From NCBI RefSeq assembly GCF_900105765.1, contig NZ_FNTX01000002.1, positions 1,488,001 through 1,552,000 on the forward strand: DNA of 64,000 nucleotides, read 5' to 3'. A model generated the notes under the pieces. That model had not been told where the DNA came from and searched no databases. It saw only the letters and a list, made by a program, of their open reading frames with translations. This document shows positions 49,319 through 57,707 of the stretch, piece after piece. Position 1 is the stretch's first letter, and every line of letters starts with the position of its first letter. The stretch comes from Ruania alba. Lineage in GTDB: Bacteria; Actinomycetota; Actinomycetes; Actinomycetales; Beutenbergiaceae. The position numbers were made by a program, and so were the translations under genes.

Positions 49319-50461
49319 ATGTACATGCCGCCGTCCCCGAGGGGCCGCACCATCATGTCTGTGGTTGGCAACCCTTCGGAGATCATCGCCAGGGGAACAG
49401 AGATCGAGTTGCTGGGCGGGCAGATGCGCGATGCTGCCGGGGTCCTCAGCGACATCAAGAACAGGGCTGAGGACCAGCAGGGCAAGGCCATCGAGAAGCT
49501 CCGGGAGACGATCGGGGACTCCTACGAGACGCTGTACGAATCGGCCGATCTCTACGAGCCCGTGGGGCCCGTGATCCGGACCTATGGGGACGAACTCGAC
49601 TCGGTTCAGCCCAACATCAACGCCCACGCAGAGAACTGCGACGACCTGTGGAGGACGTACTACTTCCTGCCTGGCACGCGGGACGCTGATCCTCGTGGCG
49701 CAGACTCCGGGGACAGCGAGGAAGCAGCCGAGGAAGCCGAGCAGAACCGGGAGAAGCAGGAAGCGTACGAGGCCTGGGAAGCCGAGGCGATCCTCTTCGA
49801 CAGCGACTACGACACGTGGGAGAACGCGTTCGACAAGGCGGTCACTGACATCAGTGACGAGATGTCGGGCGAGATCGAAGACGGTGGTTGGCGTTCGTTC
49901 CTCGATATTGCCGGCAAGGTTCTCGGCTGGGCCGGGCTCATCGTCGGTGTCGCCGCCCTGATCATCGGTGGCCCGATCCTGGGCATCGCCGCGGCCGTTA
50001 TCGGTGTGCTCTCGTTGGTCGTCGTCATCTGCCAGGCATTCATCGGCGATGCCAATGGATGGGACATAGCTATTGCAGCGATCGGTGTGCTGCCGGTCGG
50101 GAAGCTGGGGAAGTTGGGCCAGGGCCGATTCGCAGAGTTCGGTGCGGATGCGATCTCCTCGTTCAAGCCCAGCTCCTACGCCGGTGACAGCGTGTACACG
50201 CTGCTCAAGAACAAGAACGTCTCCGACGGCATCTCGAAACTGATGACCGGAAGTACCGGTGCCCAGTGGCGGGACGATGCGGCGAACTACATGCTCGGTG
50301 GGCCGAACGGCATGCAGCATCTCCGCCAGGACATCGCGACGTCTGTGTTCAACCAGTACCAGAGCTACAAGGGATGGTACGACACGGGTAGCTCGGTGAC
50401 CGACCACCTGCCGCCGTCGGACAGCGCGGTGGAGCGGGTCAAGCAGCTGCAGGACCAATAG
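49319..50461 (+). CDS. Candidate type VII secretion effector with membrane-active segment
   Basis: A 380-residue protein. Residues 20-115 are helical and WXG-like (GTEIELLGGQMRDAAGVLSD, then a helical run to DELDSVQPNINAHAEN). An acidic coiled segment follows (EEAAEEAEQNREKQEAYEAW), then a glycine/alanine-rich hydrophobic stretch with two membrane-length helices (VLGWAGLIVGVAALIIGGPI and LGIAAAVIGVLSLVVVICQA). The rest (about 140 residues) matches no toxin I recognise. Long N-terminal helical domain plus hydrophobic centre plus variable end is the layout of LXG/ESX-type polymorphic exported proteins. AGGAG lies eight bases before the ATG. Confidence 0.75.
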   Translation: MYMPPSPRGRTIMSVVGNPSEIIARGTEIELLGGQMRDAAGVLSDIKNRAEDQQGKAIEKLRETIGDSYETLYESADLYEPVGPVIRTYGDELDSVQPNINAHAENCDDLWRTYYFLPGTRDADPRGADSGDSEEAAEEAEQNREKQEAYEAWEAEAILFDSDYDTWENAFDKAVTDISDEMSGEIEDGGWRSFLDIAGKVLGWAGLIVGVAALIIGGPILGIAAAVIGVLSLVVVICQAFIGDANGWDIAIAAIGVLPVGKLGKLGQGRFAEFGADAISSFKPSSYAGDSVYTLLKNKNVSDGISKLMTGSTGAQWRDDAANYMLGGPNGMQHLRQDIATSVFNQYQSYKGWYDTGSSVTDHLPPSDSAVERVKQLQDQ

Positions 50462-50493
50462 GCGCGTCGGCCACGTCGAGGGGTGGTGCGGGC

Positions 50494-50528
50494 CGCCGGC
50501 CGGCGTCCGTGCCGCTCGACGGCCGGCG
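50494..50528 (+). terminator. GC-rich hairpin after the candidate effector gene
   Basis: CGCCGGCCG (50494-50502) and CGGCCGGCG (50520-50528) form a perfect 9-bp stem. An outer pairing GTCGAG (50475-50480) with CTCGAC (50515-50520) is a partial alternative. It lies 33 bases after the stop codon. Confidence 0.55.
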
Positions 50529-50599
50529 TTGAGATGTCGGCGAGGTAGGGTCGACACGCTGTCGCGTACGAGGCTCATGAATCGGGGAAGGTGCCTGGC

Positions 50600-51226
50600 A
50601 TGGACGGACGAGATCGGTGGACCGCGACGGTGGAGACGGTCGCACCAGGATGGTTGCTGGTGCCCGCAGGGATGGACGACGCCGCTCGTGCGCAGTGGGT
50701 CGACGGCCGCGCAACAGAACTGCGCGATATCTGGGGCGCCGAGTGGACGCATGACTATGACGACGACGTCCGCTCGCTCCTCGATGCTGCGGCAGGGGAG
50801 CGGAGCGAGTCGGACGCGTTGCTGCTGTTCCAGGTGTGGCCGGTGTTCGCCCCGATCGCGTGCATGTGCCGCATCGCGGTGCTGCCCAATGACGGACTTC
50901 CTCCCTGGGACACCTGGGACGGGGTCGCCCACCGGGTCGAGGCGCCGCACGTCGGGCCGGGCGTGCAGTACACCGAGCGTCGTGTGTATACCGATGACGG
51001 CGGCGAGGTGGAGGTCTTCTCGACCGCGTTCGTCTTCAACGACGGTGCGACGGCCTTGGTGGTCGCATTGCAGGAGATGCCGGCACCTGTGCTCAACGAT
51101 GTCCGAGCCGGGTTCATCGGACTGTTGGACTCCCTCCGGTTGGAGTCTGCGGATGGAACGGTGTTCACGTCGGACGAACCAGCAGGAATCTATGACGACG
51201 GTCCGTGGCGACTGGAGGCGGTGTAA
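50600..51226 (+). CDS. Hypothetical protein of the secretion locus
   Basis: A 208-residue soluble protein, TVETVAPGWLLVPAGMDDAA at the start, then WVFAPIACMCRI-like strand region LLLFQVWPVFAPIACMCRIA, and a late EVEVFSTAFVFNDGATALVV. No signal peptide, membrane helix or catalytic motif is seen. The ATG at 50600 has GGGGAAGG nine bases upstream; a GTG three codons earlier is possible. Its stop overlaps the next start (TAATG). The two following products share size and mixed strand content; they may be chaperones or immunity proteins for the upstream effector, an inference from position only. Confidence 0.72.
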   Translation: MDGRDRWTATVETVAPGWLLVPAGMDDAARAQWVDGRATELRDIWGAEWTHDYDDDVRSLLDAAAGERSESDALLLFQVWPVFAPIACMCRIAVLPNDGLPPWDTWDGVAHRVEAPHVGPGVQYTERRVYTDDGGEVEVFSTAFVFNDGATALVVALQEMPAPVLNDVRAGFIGLLDSLRLESADGTVFTSDEPAGIYDDGPWRLEAV

Positions 51227-51873
51227 TGACGGCGACGACCCTTCGGGACGAGATGGGTGTGCGTGACGACCCCGAGTTCGAGATGACGCTTCCTCCGGGC
51301 TGGGCCCGCCGGACACCGGATGCGGCCACGATGGAGGACATGCTGGCGCGCATGAAGAGCCGGTTGATGGAGGCGCACCGTCCGGACGTCTACGGTCAGC
51401 TGCGAGCGCAGGTGCAGCAGTCCTTCGCCGACATGCGTAAGAACGGCGTCTTTGCGATGTTCGTCCCGGAGGGCTCGGAGGAAGAGACGCTCTACCTCCC
51501 GGTGTCGATGAATGCATCGATACGGCGTGCCGACGTCGGGGAGACCCTCGACCAGGTGGTGGCGACCCTGGTGCGGAGTCATGGCGCCACGCCACTGCTG
51601 GCCGACAAGCGGACGATCCGGTGTGAGCGGCAGCAGCCGGTGCAGATCGGGTCGGACACGATCATCAGCCACTCAGTCCTTTACCTCACCCCGATACCCG
51701 GGGCGAAGCGTCGCCGCGCGTTGCAGCTCGTGGCCGGCTTCGGGCGGCCGGTCGACACGCCGGATGACACACCGGCCTTCAACGCGATGCGGTCGCTGTT
51801 CGACGCGTGCGTGGCGAGCGTACGGTGGCGTGCACCGGAGGCGCCGGGAGCCGCCCGGGCCGCCTCGGAGTAG
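51226..51873 (+). CDS. Hypothetical protein of the secretion locus
   Basis: A 215-residue soluble protein with EMTLPPGWARRTPDAATMED near the N-terminus, a helix (MKSRLMEAHRPDVYGQLRAQ), then strands FAMFVPEGSEEETLYLPVSM and QIGSDTIISHSVLYLTPIPG and a C-terminal helix. Its plan, a GWxxx start followed by mixed alpha/beta, parallels the upstream gene, so the two could be distant paralogues. It is translationally coupled to that gene through a one-base overlap of stop and start. No family is recognised. Confidence 0.72.
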   Translation: MTATTLRDEMGVRDDPEFEMTLPPGWARRTPDAATMEDMLARMKSRLMEAHRPDVYGQLRAQVQQSFADMRKNGVFAMFVPEGSEEETLYLPVSMNASIRRADVGETLDQVVATLVRSHGATPLLADKRTIRCERQQPVQIGSDTIISHSVLYLTPIPGAKRRRALQLVAGFGRPVDTPDDTPAFNAMRSLFDACVASVRWRAPEAPGAARAASE

Positions 51874-51895
51874 AGCGACCTACGCCCGACCGTGG

Positions 51896-52546
51896 TCAGC
51901 CGACACCCATCATGCGCACCAGATCACGAACGAGAGCGACCCGATACTCGAGGCGATCGATTTTCTGGGCTCCCGGTGCGGTGAGGACGACGTCCTGCCC
52001 TTCGAGCGTCAGGGTCATGGAGGGGAGAGCGGCGTCCTCACGCATGAGCCGGTCACGCACACCCGGTGAGAAGAGTTGCGCTGCTGCTCTCGCGCCTGCC
52101 TCGTCGTGGGCGAAGACCGGCCAGGTGAACTGCGGATCTGACGGGTTGACCGCCACGCTGGGGTGCGGATTGGTGATGGTGGTCGACGGGGACGCAGCCA
52201 CCACGGTCGGAAGAGTTGCCCCGACCGTCAGCACGATGACGTGGCGTGCCGTGGTGGACGAGCTCCCGGCCGTGGTCACGTAGTTCGTGAAGGAGGTGAC
52301 CTCACCTTCCGCGACACGTCCGTGCATGACATGACTCGCACTCCCGGCTCCACGGATCGGAAACTCCGTCCATCGCCCCGTGAGTTTCGGTTCTTTGGCC
52401 GTGAACGTCCAGTCGTGCTGCTCGGCCCACCGGGTCAACGCGGTTCGCTGCTTCTTGCTCTGACGGACGCCGAGAAGCACGCCGACCAGCACGAGAAGAA
52501 TCAGAAGTCCAGCAACCACGTAGCCCAGTACGTCCGTCAATCCCAT
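51896..52546 (-). CDS. Single-pass membrane protein of unknown function
   Basis: A 216-residue protein with one N-terminal membrane segment (VVAGLLILLVLVGVLLGVRQ) and a cytoplasmic domain: TALTRWAEQHDWTFTAKEPK then LTGRWTEFPIRGAGSASHVM and a strand-rich middle. The order anchor, WAxxxGW-like start, and a beta region resembles several uncharacterised actinobacterial membrane proteins. The start is the ATG before GLTDVLGYVV; the in-frame sequence upstream is low-complexity and runs into the divergent gene. It converges on the secretion-locus genes. Function unknown. Confidence 0.75.
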   Translation of the reverse strand: MGLTDVLGYVVAGLLILLVLVGVLLGVRQSKKQRTALTRWAEQHDWTFTAKEPKLTGRWTEFPIRGAGSASHVMHGRVAEGEVTSFTNYVTTAGSSSTTARHVIVLTVGATLPTVVAASPSTTITNPHPSVAVNPSDPQFTWPVFAHDEAGARAAAQLFSPGVRDRLMREDAALPSMTLTLEGQDVVLTAPGAQKIDRLEYRVALVRDLVRMMGVG

Positions 52547-52696
52547 CTGAGTCACCCTAGTGGCAGAAGCAGGAGCAGATCCATGAGGAAGGGGGCTGTG
52601 GTGCCACGATCGTGCGGTCCTCGTCGTCCATCGGTGCATCGGCGACGGACCGTAGAATCGTCCGAGCCGGAAGCGAGCAGGAAGGGAGAGACGGCG

Positions 52697-54499
52697 GTGG
52701 TGCGACCGTGGCGTTCTCAGACTGCGCTGCCGACGGTGTGCGTGGCCATGGTGGCGCTCATGCTCGCGGCGTGCGGTGGCCCGTCCCTCCCGAACACCGT
52801 GATTGCCGGGACCACAGCCACCATCGGCTGGTCGGAGCAGATGACCAGTACCAATGTCGCCAGTACGAGTGGGAACACGGCCGGCAATCACGACGTCTCA
52901 GCACTCACCCGCGCCCAGTTCGCCGAGTCGGTCGAGGGCGTCGTGCAGATCGACGAGAGTTTCGGCACTGTCACGATCACCGAGCCGGAAGGCTTCACCG
53001 TTGCCTACGACCTGGCCGAACCGCAGTGGTCCGACGGGATCCCCGTCGATGCTGCCGATCTGCTGCTGGCCTGGGCGGCCGGCTCCAATGCGCTCGCACC
53101 GGAGGACTTCGATCCGGCCGCTGCCACCACGGAGGACGGCACGCTCGAGGTGCCCGGCGACACTGCATGGTTCGACTCCGTGCCCACCGGACTCGCGGCC
53201 AGTGCCGAGGTGCCTGACTACGACGAGTTCGCCCGCTCGATCGAGGTGACCTATCCCGAACCGGTCACCGACTGGCAGACCGCGCTGAACGTTGCCGTCC
53301 CAGCGCACGTCGTCGGACAGCTTGCCTTCGGGATCGAGGACCCGATGGAGGCCAAGCAGGCCGTCATCTCCGCGATCGTCGACGAGGAGCAAAGCGCCGT
53401 GGCGGCGATCTCCCGGGCATGGAACACCGGGTTCGATCTTGGCGACGGTGATGGGAGCTCCATCCCGGCCGAGCTGCTGCTCTCCAGCGGTCCGTTTCGG
53501 GTGGAGCAGGTCGATCAGAGCAGACCCGATGCACAACGGGTCCGCCTCGTGGTCAATCCGGAGTACACCGGCACGCCCACGCCGGAGTACGAGACCCTTG
53601 AGCTGCGCCAGACCACCGTCTCGGACCCGCTCAACTCCATCGGGGAGACACTGGACGTCGTGCAAGTGGCCCCAACTGCGCCGAACCGGGAGACCACCGA
53701 GCAGATGGAGCGCAACGACTACAGTGTCGCCACCGCTCACGACGGGACCTACTGGGTCTTGATTCTGCGCAACGACCGGGGGGAGTTCGCGTGGCACAGT
53801 GCGCGAGAGGCATTCCTGCGTGCCGTGCAACAGCGGGACGTGGCCGAGGCCGGAGCGGGGCCATGGGCGGGTGCACAGGAGAGCACCAGTGTGCTGCTGT
53901 TCCCGCCAAGTACCGACGGCTACCAGATCGCCGTCGAGGACGCCGGTTTCGAGCAGGCGTTCGCGCGGTCGGAGCAGGAGGCGATCGCTGACCGGGAAGC
54001 GGCCGGGGTAGACGACGGCGCACGGGTGTGCGTGCTCTTCGACACAGACGAACCCTTTGCCGAGAACGCCTACCGTGCGTTGCGCGCCGGGGTGCGCGAG
54101 GCGGGATGGGAGGTGCGCAACTGTGGCACGGACGACGTCGCTGCGGCCCGCGGCAACGACAACTGGCACGCCGTTCTGACCCGTGTCCCGGTCCCGGAGA
54201 CACCTGCTGACATCGCCGCACAGTGGGGGACCGACGGCATCGCGAACTGGAGCGGCACCGCCGAGCCCGAACGCGACGAGATGATTGCACAGCTGGCCCA
54301 CCTTCCGGACCGCTACGAGGCGCGTGACCACCGCGTCGTCATCGAGTCCTCGATCGTCGACGAGGCGATCGCCATGCCGCTGGCGATGAACATCAGGGTC
54401 ACCGTCTCCGACCGCGACATCGAGGTCCCACCACCACGAGCGGGGGCGGTCGCGCCACTGACCTCCGGAGTCGTTGACTGGGTGGTCGCACAAGAGTGA
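52697..54499 (+). CDS. Family 5-like substrate-binding lipoprotein
   Basis: A 600-residue exported lipoprotein. The signal peptide ends in the lipobox VALMLAACGG. The mature protein resembles oligopeptide-binding (SBP family 5) proteins: NTVIAGTTATIGWSEQMTST at the start, EPQWSDGIPVDAADLLLAWA (the usual motif around the first ligand loop), SSGPFRVEQVD and LVVNPEYTGTPTPEYETLEL. No permease or ATPase gene is next to it, so it may serve a distant transporter or have another role, such as LpqW-type envelope functions. Two adjacent GTG codons (52697 and 52700) follow GGGAGAG; the first is used here. Confidence 0.85.
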   Translation: MVRPWRSQTALPTVCVAMVALMLAACGGPSLPNTVIAGTTATIGWSEQMTSTNVASTSGNTAGNHDVSALTRAQFAESVEGVVQIDESFGTVTITEPEGFTVAYDLAEPQWSDGIPVDAADLLLAWAAGSNALAPEDFDPAAATTEDGTLEVPGDTAWFDSVPTGLAASAEVPDYDEFARSIEVTYPEPVTDWQTALNVAVPAHVVGQLAFGIEDPMEAKQAVISAIVDEEQSAVAAISRAWNTGFDLGDGDGSSIPAELLLSSGPFRVEQVDQSRPDAQRVRLVVNPEYTGTPTPEYETLELRQTTVSDPLNSIGETLDVVQVAPTAPNRETTEQMERNDYSVATAHDGTYWVLILRNDRGEFAWHSAREAFLRAVQQRDVAEAGAGPWAGAQESTSVLLFPPSTDGYQIAVEDAGFEQAFARSEQEAIADREAAGVDDGARVCVLFDTDEPFAENAYRALRAGVREAGWEVRNCGTDDVAAARGNDNWHAVLTRVPVPETPADIAAQWGTDGIANWSGTAEPERDEMIAQLAHLPDRYEARDHRVVIESSIVDEAIAMPLAMNIRVTVSDRDIEVPPPRAGAVAPLTSGVVDWVVAQE

Positions 54500-54543
54500 A
54501 CACCACCGTGAGCGTGATGGCGTCAGTCACAACCTGATCACGA

Positions 54544-54596
54544 TAGAATAACGTTCAGGCCACGGATGTGCGGTTGAATGGGATGCGCACCGTGGC
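54544..54596 (+). promoter_or_regulatory. Candidate promoter and leader hairpin of TetR gene
   Basis: TAGAAT (54544-54549) is a good -10 box without a clear -35. Ten bases downstream GCCACGG (54559-54565) pairs with CCGTGGC (54590-54596). The hairpin lies in the predicted leader and could be an operator or stabilising stem. Confidence 0.35.
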
Positions 54597-54643
54597 TTCA
54601 TGTCCGACATACCGGGGGGTGAGTCGAGAGGAAGTACTGCACT

Positions 54644-55318
54644 ATGACCGAACCTGAGAAGAGCGATGTTGCTGCGAAGACGAGGCAGCGGATCCTCTCC
54701 GCAGCGTTGGTTGCGTTCGCGACCGACGGGTTCGACGTCGGCCTTCGTGCGATAGCGGCACGGGCTGGAGTGACCGCAGGCCTGATCACGCACTACTTCG
54801 GATCGAAGGCGAAGCTGCGGCAGGAGTGCGATGACCTGATCCTCGCCCGGGTGGAGCAGGGGCTCCCGCAGGTCTTCGACGCGACCGGGCTTCAACAGCG
54901 TCTGGACGAGGACTCGGACGACCTGGTGCACTCGGTGCACTACTGCATGAAGGCGTTCGCCGAGGGCGGCACGATGTGCGATCAGCTGCTCGCCGTCACC
55001 ATCGCGCATACCCGTGAGATGATCGCGACCGGAGTGGCCGGTCACCTGCTCGAGCCGAGCGGCGACGAGGACGTGCGTGCGCTGATGGTCGTGCGGTTCG
55101 CCGTCGGCGTTGCGGTCCTGGACTTCGCCCTCGACCCGCCCAAGGATGCCGCGGCAGTGGCCGACTTCATGGACCACTACTGGCATCAGGTGGTGCTCCC
55201 GATGGCGCGCACCACCAACGGTGCACAGTTCGAGACCGAACCCGGTCGCGGGGGATCCTGCAGCGAGCCTCGCTCCGGCGGGTCGCATAGGTCTGCCGGC
55301 GCTCGCGGTCTGCGCTAG
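54644..55318 (+). CDS. TetR/AcrR family transcriptional regulator
   Basis: A 224-residue regulator. The N-terminal helix-turn-helix reads RILSAALVAFATDGFDVGLR followed by AIAARAGVTAGLITHYFGSK, then a helical ligand domain (LVHSVHYCMKAFAEGGTMCD) of normal length. A Ser/Arg/Gly-rich tail of about 20 residues ends the protein. The ligand and targets are unknown. Its stop overlaps that of the convergent glutamine amidotransferase gene by four bases. Confidence 0.93.
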   Translation: MTEPEKSDVAAKTRQRILSAALVAFATDGFDVGLRAIAARAGVTAGLITHYFGSKAKLRQECDDLILARVEQGLPQVFDATGLQQRLDEDSDDLVHSVHYCMKAFAEGGTMCDQLLAVTIAHTREMIATGVAGHLLEPSGDEDVRALMVVRFAVGVAVLDFALDPPKDAAAVADFMDHYWHQVVLPMARTTNGAQFETEPGRGGSCSEPRSGGSHRSAGARGLR

Positions 55319-56049
55319 GGGCGCCGGTATTTCTCGGTGAAGTTCCGCAGGACTCGGGGCGCCCAGGAGACATCAACCCGGTGTGCGGCATGAGCGATGT
55401 CCTCTCTCGTGCCGTCCGGGTAGTACCCGTGCCGGTCGTAGACCGCGATTCTCGTGGCCAGGCCCTCGGCATCGAGCTCGGGGTGGAACTGCGTGGCGTA
55501 GACGTTCTCACCGACGCGGAACATCTGCACCGGGCACCGTTGCGACGTCGCGAGCAGCGTCGCATCAGCCGGTAGGACACGGCACGCTTCCTTATGCCCG
55601 ACGAACGCCTGGAACGACTTGGGAACACCCTGCAGGAGCGGGTCGGCCGACCCTTTGGCAGTCAGGTCGATGCGCACGGCACCCACGACCTCGCCGTAGG
55701 TGGTGTCCACGACTCCGCCACAATGCACTCCGAGCGTGGCGACGCCATAGCAAGCGCCGAGGAATGGGAAATCGTGGACGACGATCTCGTCCATCAAGCC
55801 GCTGAGCTCGGACTCCACCCGATGCTGCGTCGGTGACTTGAGGTGGTCCGGGTCCGAGGAGTTGAACGGGCTGCCTCCCACGATCACGCCGGAGTAGTCG
55901 TCGAGATCCAATGCAGGGAGCTGGTCGCGTTCCAGGCGGTGCCGGACGAGGTCGCCGTCGCTCAGCTCGCCATAGCGCAGGAAGGCCCGGTACTCGGCAT
56001 CCGCGGCGGCGTCCTCCGCCCGGGTGGCCAACAGCAGGAACGGCTTCAT
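55315..56049 (-). CDS. Class I glutamine amidotransferase
   Basis: A 244-residue stand-alone GATase of the GMP-synthase-like type. The nucleophile cysteine is in PFLGACYGVATLG and the histidine-glutamate pair in VYATQFHPELDAEGL, with SGVIVGGSPFNSS for the oxyanion region. Such proteins hydrolyse glutamine or a gamma-glutamyl bond; the acceptor is unknown. The ATG at 56049 shares its first base with the stop of the upstream gene (TGATG), so the two are coupled. Confidence 0.92.
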   Translation of the reverse strand: MKPFLLLATRAEDAAADAEYRAFLRYGELSDGDLVRHRLERDQLPALDLDDYSGVIVGGSPFNSSDPDHLKSPTQHRVESELSGLMDEIVVHDFPFLGACYGVATLGVHCGGVVDTTYGEVVGAVRIDLTAKGSADPLLQGVPKSFQAFVGHKEACRVLPADATLLATSQRCPVQMFRVGENVYATQFHPELDAEGLATRIAVYDRHGYYPDGTREDIAHAAHRVDVSWAPRVLRNFTEKYRRP

Positions 56050-56384
56050 CAACCGAGCAGCCAAACGGCCACGAGGCCCAGCGACCACGCCGTAGCGGCG
56101 AGCCCTCCGATCACCAGCCCTGCGGTCGCGAGCCCAAGACCTCGAGCGTTGGTTCGTCGGATGCGGCGCAGAGCGAGGATCCCGAAGACCACGCCGCCGA
56201 GGCCGGGCACGAAAAACGGAACACCGAGGAGTCCGAGCACGAATGCAGCGATCGCGAAGCCGGAGGTCGGTGCCGGCGCGGAGTAATAACCGGGGCCGGA
56301 GAATGTGCGCGCCGGATCCGGGAGAGGCAGCGTGTACGAGTTCACGAACGGTGATCTCTCCTGGTTCACCTGCACGCGAGGCAC
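56049..56384 (-). CDS. DUF4190-like membrane protein
   Basis: A 111-residue protein with a proline-rich N-terminus and two membrane helices. The stretch TSGFAIAAFVLGLLGVPFFV, then VVFGILALRRIRRTNARGLG, LATAGLVIGGLAATAWSLGL is the DUF4190 signature of two helices around a basic RIRRT loop. The GTG start has GAGGA eight bases upstream and begins one base after the stop of the preceding gene. A GTG 13 codons downstream is less well served. Function unknown, probably envelope-related. Confidence 0.85.
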   Translation of the reverse strand: MPRVQVNQERSPFVNSYTLPLPDPARTFSGPGYYSAPAPTSGFAIAAFVLGLLGVPFFVPGLGGVVFGILALRRIRRTNARGLGLATAGLVIGGLAATAWSLGLVAVWLLG

Positions 56385-56385
56385 C

Positions 56386-57000
56386 TTATTCCTCGGCCGA
56401 CGGCGAGGTGTCAGCCGACTCTGGTGTGCTCAGTGGCTCGCAACCCTGTGGAACCGGAATCTCCACAGCAGGGTCGATGTCGACCTCGTCGGCGGAGCGT
56501 AACGCCTCGTAAGCAGAGCCGAGGATCACATCGATCGTCTCGTCCGTGCGCGAGTCGACCTCGATGCGGGCATCGGTGAACAGCACCCCGGCGGTGTAGG
56601 CAGCGGCGAGCCCCTCAGGTCCCGAGACGATTCGCACCACCCCCGCGAACGGGGACTCGGCGTTGTCCTGCCGGCCCACGGAGATGCCGCGGTCGCCCAG
56701 TTCCGCGGAGGTACTCGCAGCGAGACCCGAACGACTGGTGCCGTTGAGCACGTTCGCGGAGATCTCGTTGAGCGGGACATAGGTGGCTGCTTCCGGTGGG
56801 CACGGCCCTGCGTCACCGGTCTCGGTCGACTCGGGCTCGCTGATCGCGATGGACACCGGAGAGGGAAGGATGCCCACCCATACCGCTCCGGCCGCCAGGC
56901 CAATCACCAACATGGCAGTGATGAGCGTGCCGAAGATGACGGTCTGCCGTTGCTGCAGGTGACGTCGTCGGGCAGCTCGTGCCTTGGCGGGCGTGCTCAC
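56386..57000 (-). CDS. LytR C-terminal domain protein
   Basis: A 204-residue protein with a basic N-terminus, one membrane helix (VIFGTLITAMLVIGLAAGAV) and an outside LytR_C domain: ISANVLNGTSRSGLAASTSA, then LGDRGISVGRQDNAESPFAG, VRIVSGPEGLAAAYTAGVLF, then a serine/glutamate tail. LytR_C domains occur at the end of LCP ligases and alone; they are thought to bind wall polymers. It is transcribed with the DUF4190-like and amidotransferase genes. Confidence 0.88.
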   Translation of the reverse strand: MSTPAKARAARRRHLQQRQTVIFGTLITAMLVIGLAAGAVWVGILPSPVSIAISEPESTETGDAGPCPPEAATYVPLNEISANVLNGTSRSGLAASTSAELGDRGISVGRQDNAESPFAGVVRIVSGPEGLAAAYTAGVLFTDARIEVDSRTDETIDVILGSAYEALRSADEVDIDPAVEIPVPQGCEPLSTPESADTSPSAEE

Positions 57001-57062
57001 AGAAGAACCTCACTGACTTTCTGATGACGGCTCGAAGGATACCGGCGTCCGCCTCGTTGCCG

Positions 57063-57356
57063 TCACAGTTCCAACACCCGGGCATGCAGGAGATTGCGTT
57101 GCTGGAGAGCCGCCCGCAGGGCACGGTGCAGTCCGTCTTCCAGGTAGAGCACTCCGCGCCACTGGACCACGTGTGCGAACAGGTCCCCGTAGAACGTGGA
57201 GTCCTCCGACAGGAGGCTGCGCAGGTCCAGGGTGGCCTTCGTGGTGACGAGCTCGTCCAGGCGTACCTGTCGGGGTGGGATCTCCGCCCAGTCCCTGGTG
57301 CGGCGGAGTCCATGGTCGGGGTACGGGCGGTCATCACCCACGGACTTGAAGATCAC
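57063..57356 (-). CDS. Small conserved protein (VapB-antitoxin-like annotation)
   Basis: A 97-residue soluble protein, PDHGLRRTRDWAEIPPRQVR, then LDELVTTKATLDLRSLLSED, FYGDLFAHVVQWRGVLYLED and GLHRALRAALQQRNLLHARV. Relatives beside LytR_C genes in actinobacteria are, as I recall, often labelled VapB-family antitoxins, but no toxin gene is present. The YLEDGLHRALRA stretch resembles the DGxHR element of ParB/sulfiredoxin folds. The true role is unknown. It precedes the LytR_C gene by 62 bases. Confidence 0.78.
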   Translation of the reverse strand: MIFKSVGDDRPYPDHGLRRTRDWAEIPPRQVRLDELVTTKATLDLRSLLSEDSTFYGDLFAHVVQWRGVLYLEDGLHRALRAALQQRNLLHARVLEL

Positions 57357-57429
57357 AGAGTCGATCCTAGGTGAGGTGATGCGACGGCCGCCTCCTCCCA
57401 GGGGGCGATCTCGTCCCTCGCGCTCCCTC

Positions 57430-57445
57430 GGCGGAGGATGGGGGA
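57430..57445 (-). repeat. Second copy of the tRNA-Ser(GGA) 3' end
   Basis: GGCGGAGGATGGGGGA occurs here and at 57547-57562 inside the tRNA, 117 bases apart. On the minus strand this is the T-arm/acceptor 3' end. The same arrangement exists after tRNA-Ser(CGA). The region 57446-57497 between it and the hairpin includes the word GATTCGGGAGG (minus strand, 57484-57474), close to GATTTGGGAGG at 32499-32509. Confidence 0.75.
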
Positions 57446-57497
57446 ACCGGCCTTCCTCGCTCCGCTGTGGAGGCCTCCCGAATCCGCTTTATCCCAT

Positions 57498-57546
57498 AGA
57501 CGCAGTTGCCCCCAGCCGAAAAGCGTGGCTGGGGGCAACTGCGTCT
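57498..57546 (-). terminator. Perfect 20-bp hairpin after tRNA-Ser(GGA)
   Basis: AGACGCAGTTGCCCCCAGCC (57498-57517) and its exact reverse complement (57527-57546) enclose nine bases. Read on the minus strand the loop is ACGCTTTTC, nearly the same as ACGTCTTTC after the other tRNA-Ser. The stem begins on the last base of the encoded CCA. Confidence 0.85.
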
Positions 57547-57633
57547 GGCGGAGGATGGGGGATTCGAACCCCCGAGGGCTTGCACCCAACACGCTTTCCA
57601 AGCGTGCGCCATAGGCCACTAGGCGAATCCTCC
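57546..57633 (-). tRNA. tRNA-Ser (anticodon GGA)
   Basis: On the minus strand the acceptor GGAGGAT pairs with ATCCTCC, the anticodon stem-loop reads CACGCTTGGAAAGCGTG with GGA, a long variable arm follows, and the T-arm is GGGGGTTCGAATCCCCC. The discriminator is G, and CCA is encoded (57548-57546). It decodes UCC and UCU. Confidence 0.97.
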
Positions 57634-57707
57634 AGGCCGACGTCCAGGGTAGCGGTTCGTGAGCGGCCAGGCGAACTCGCTCGGTGTGACGGCGCTGACA
57701 CCGGCCG

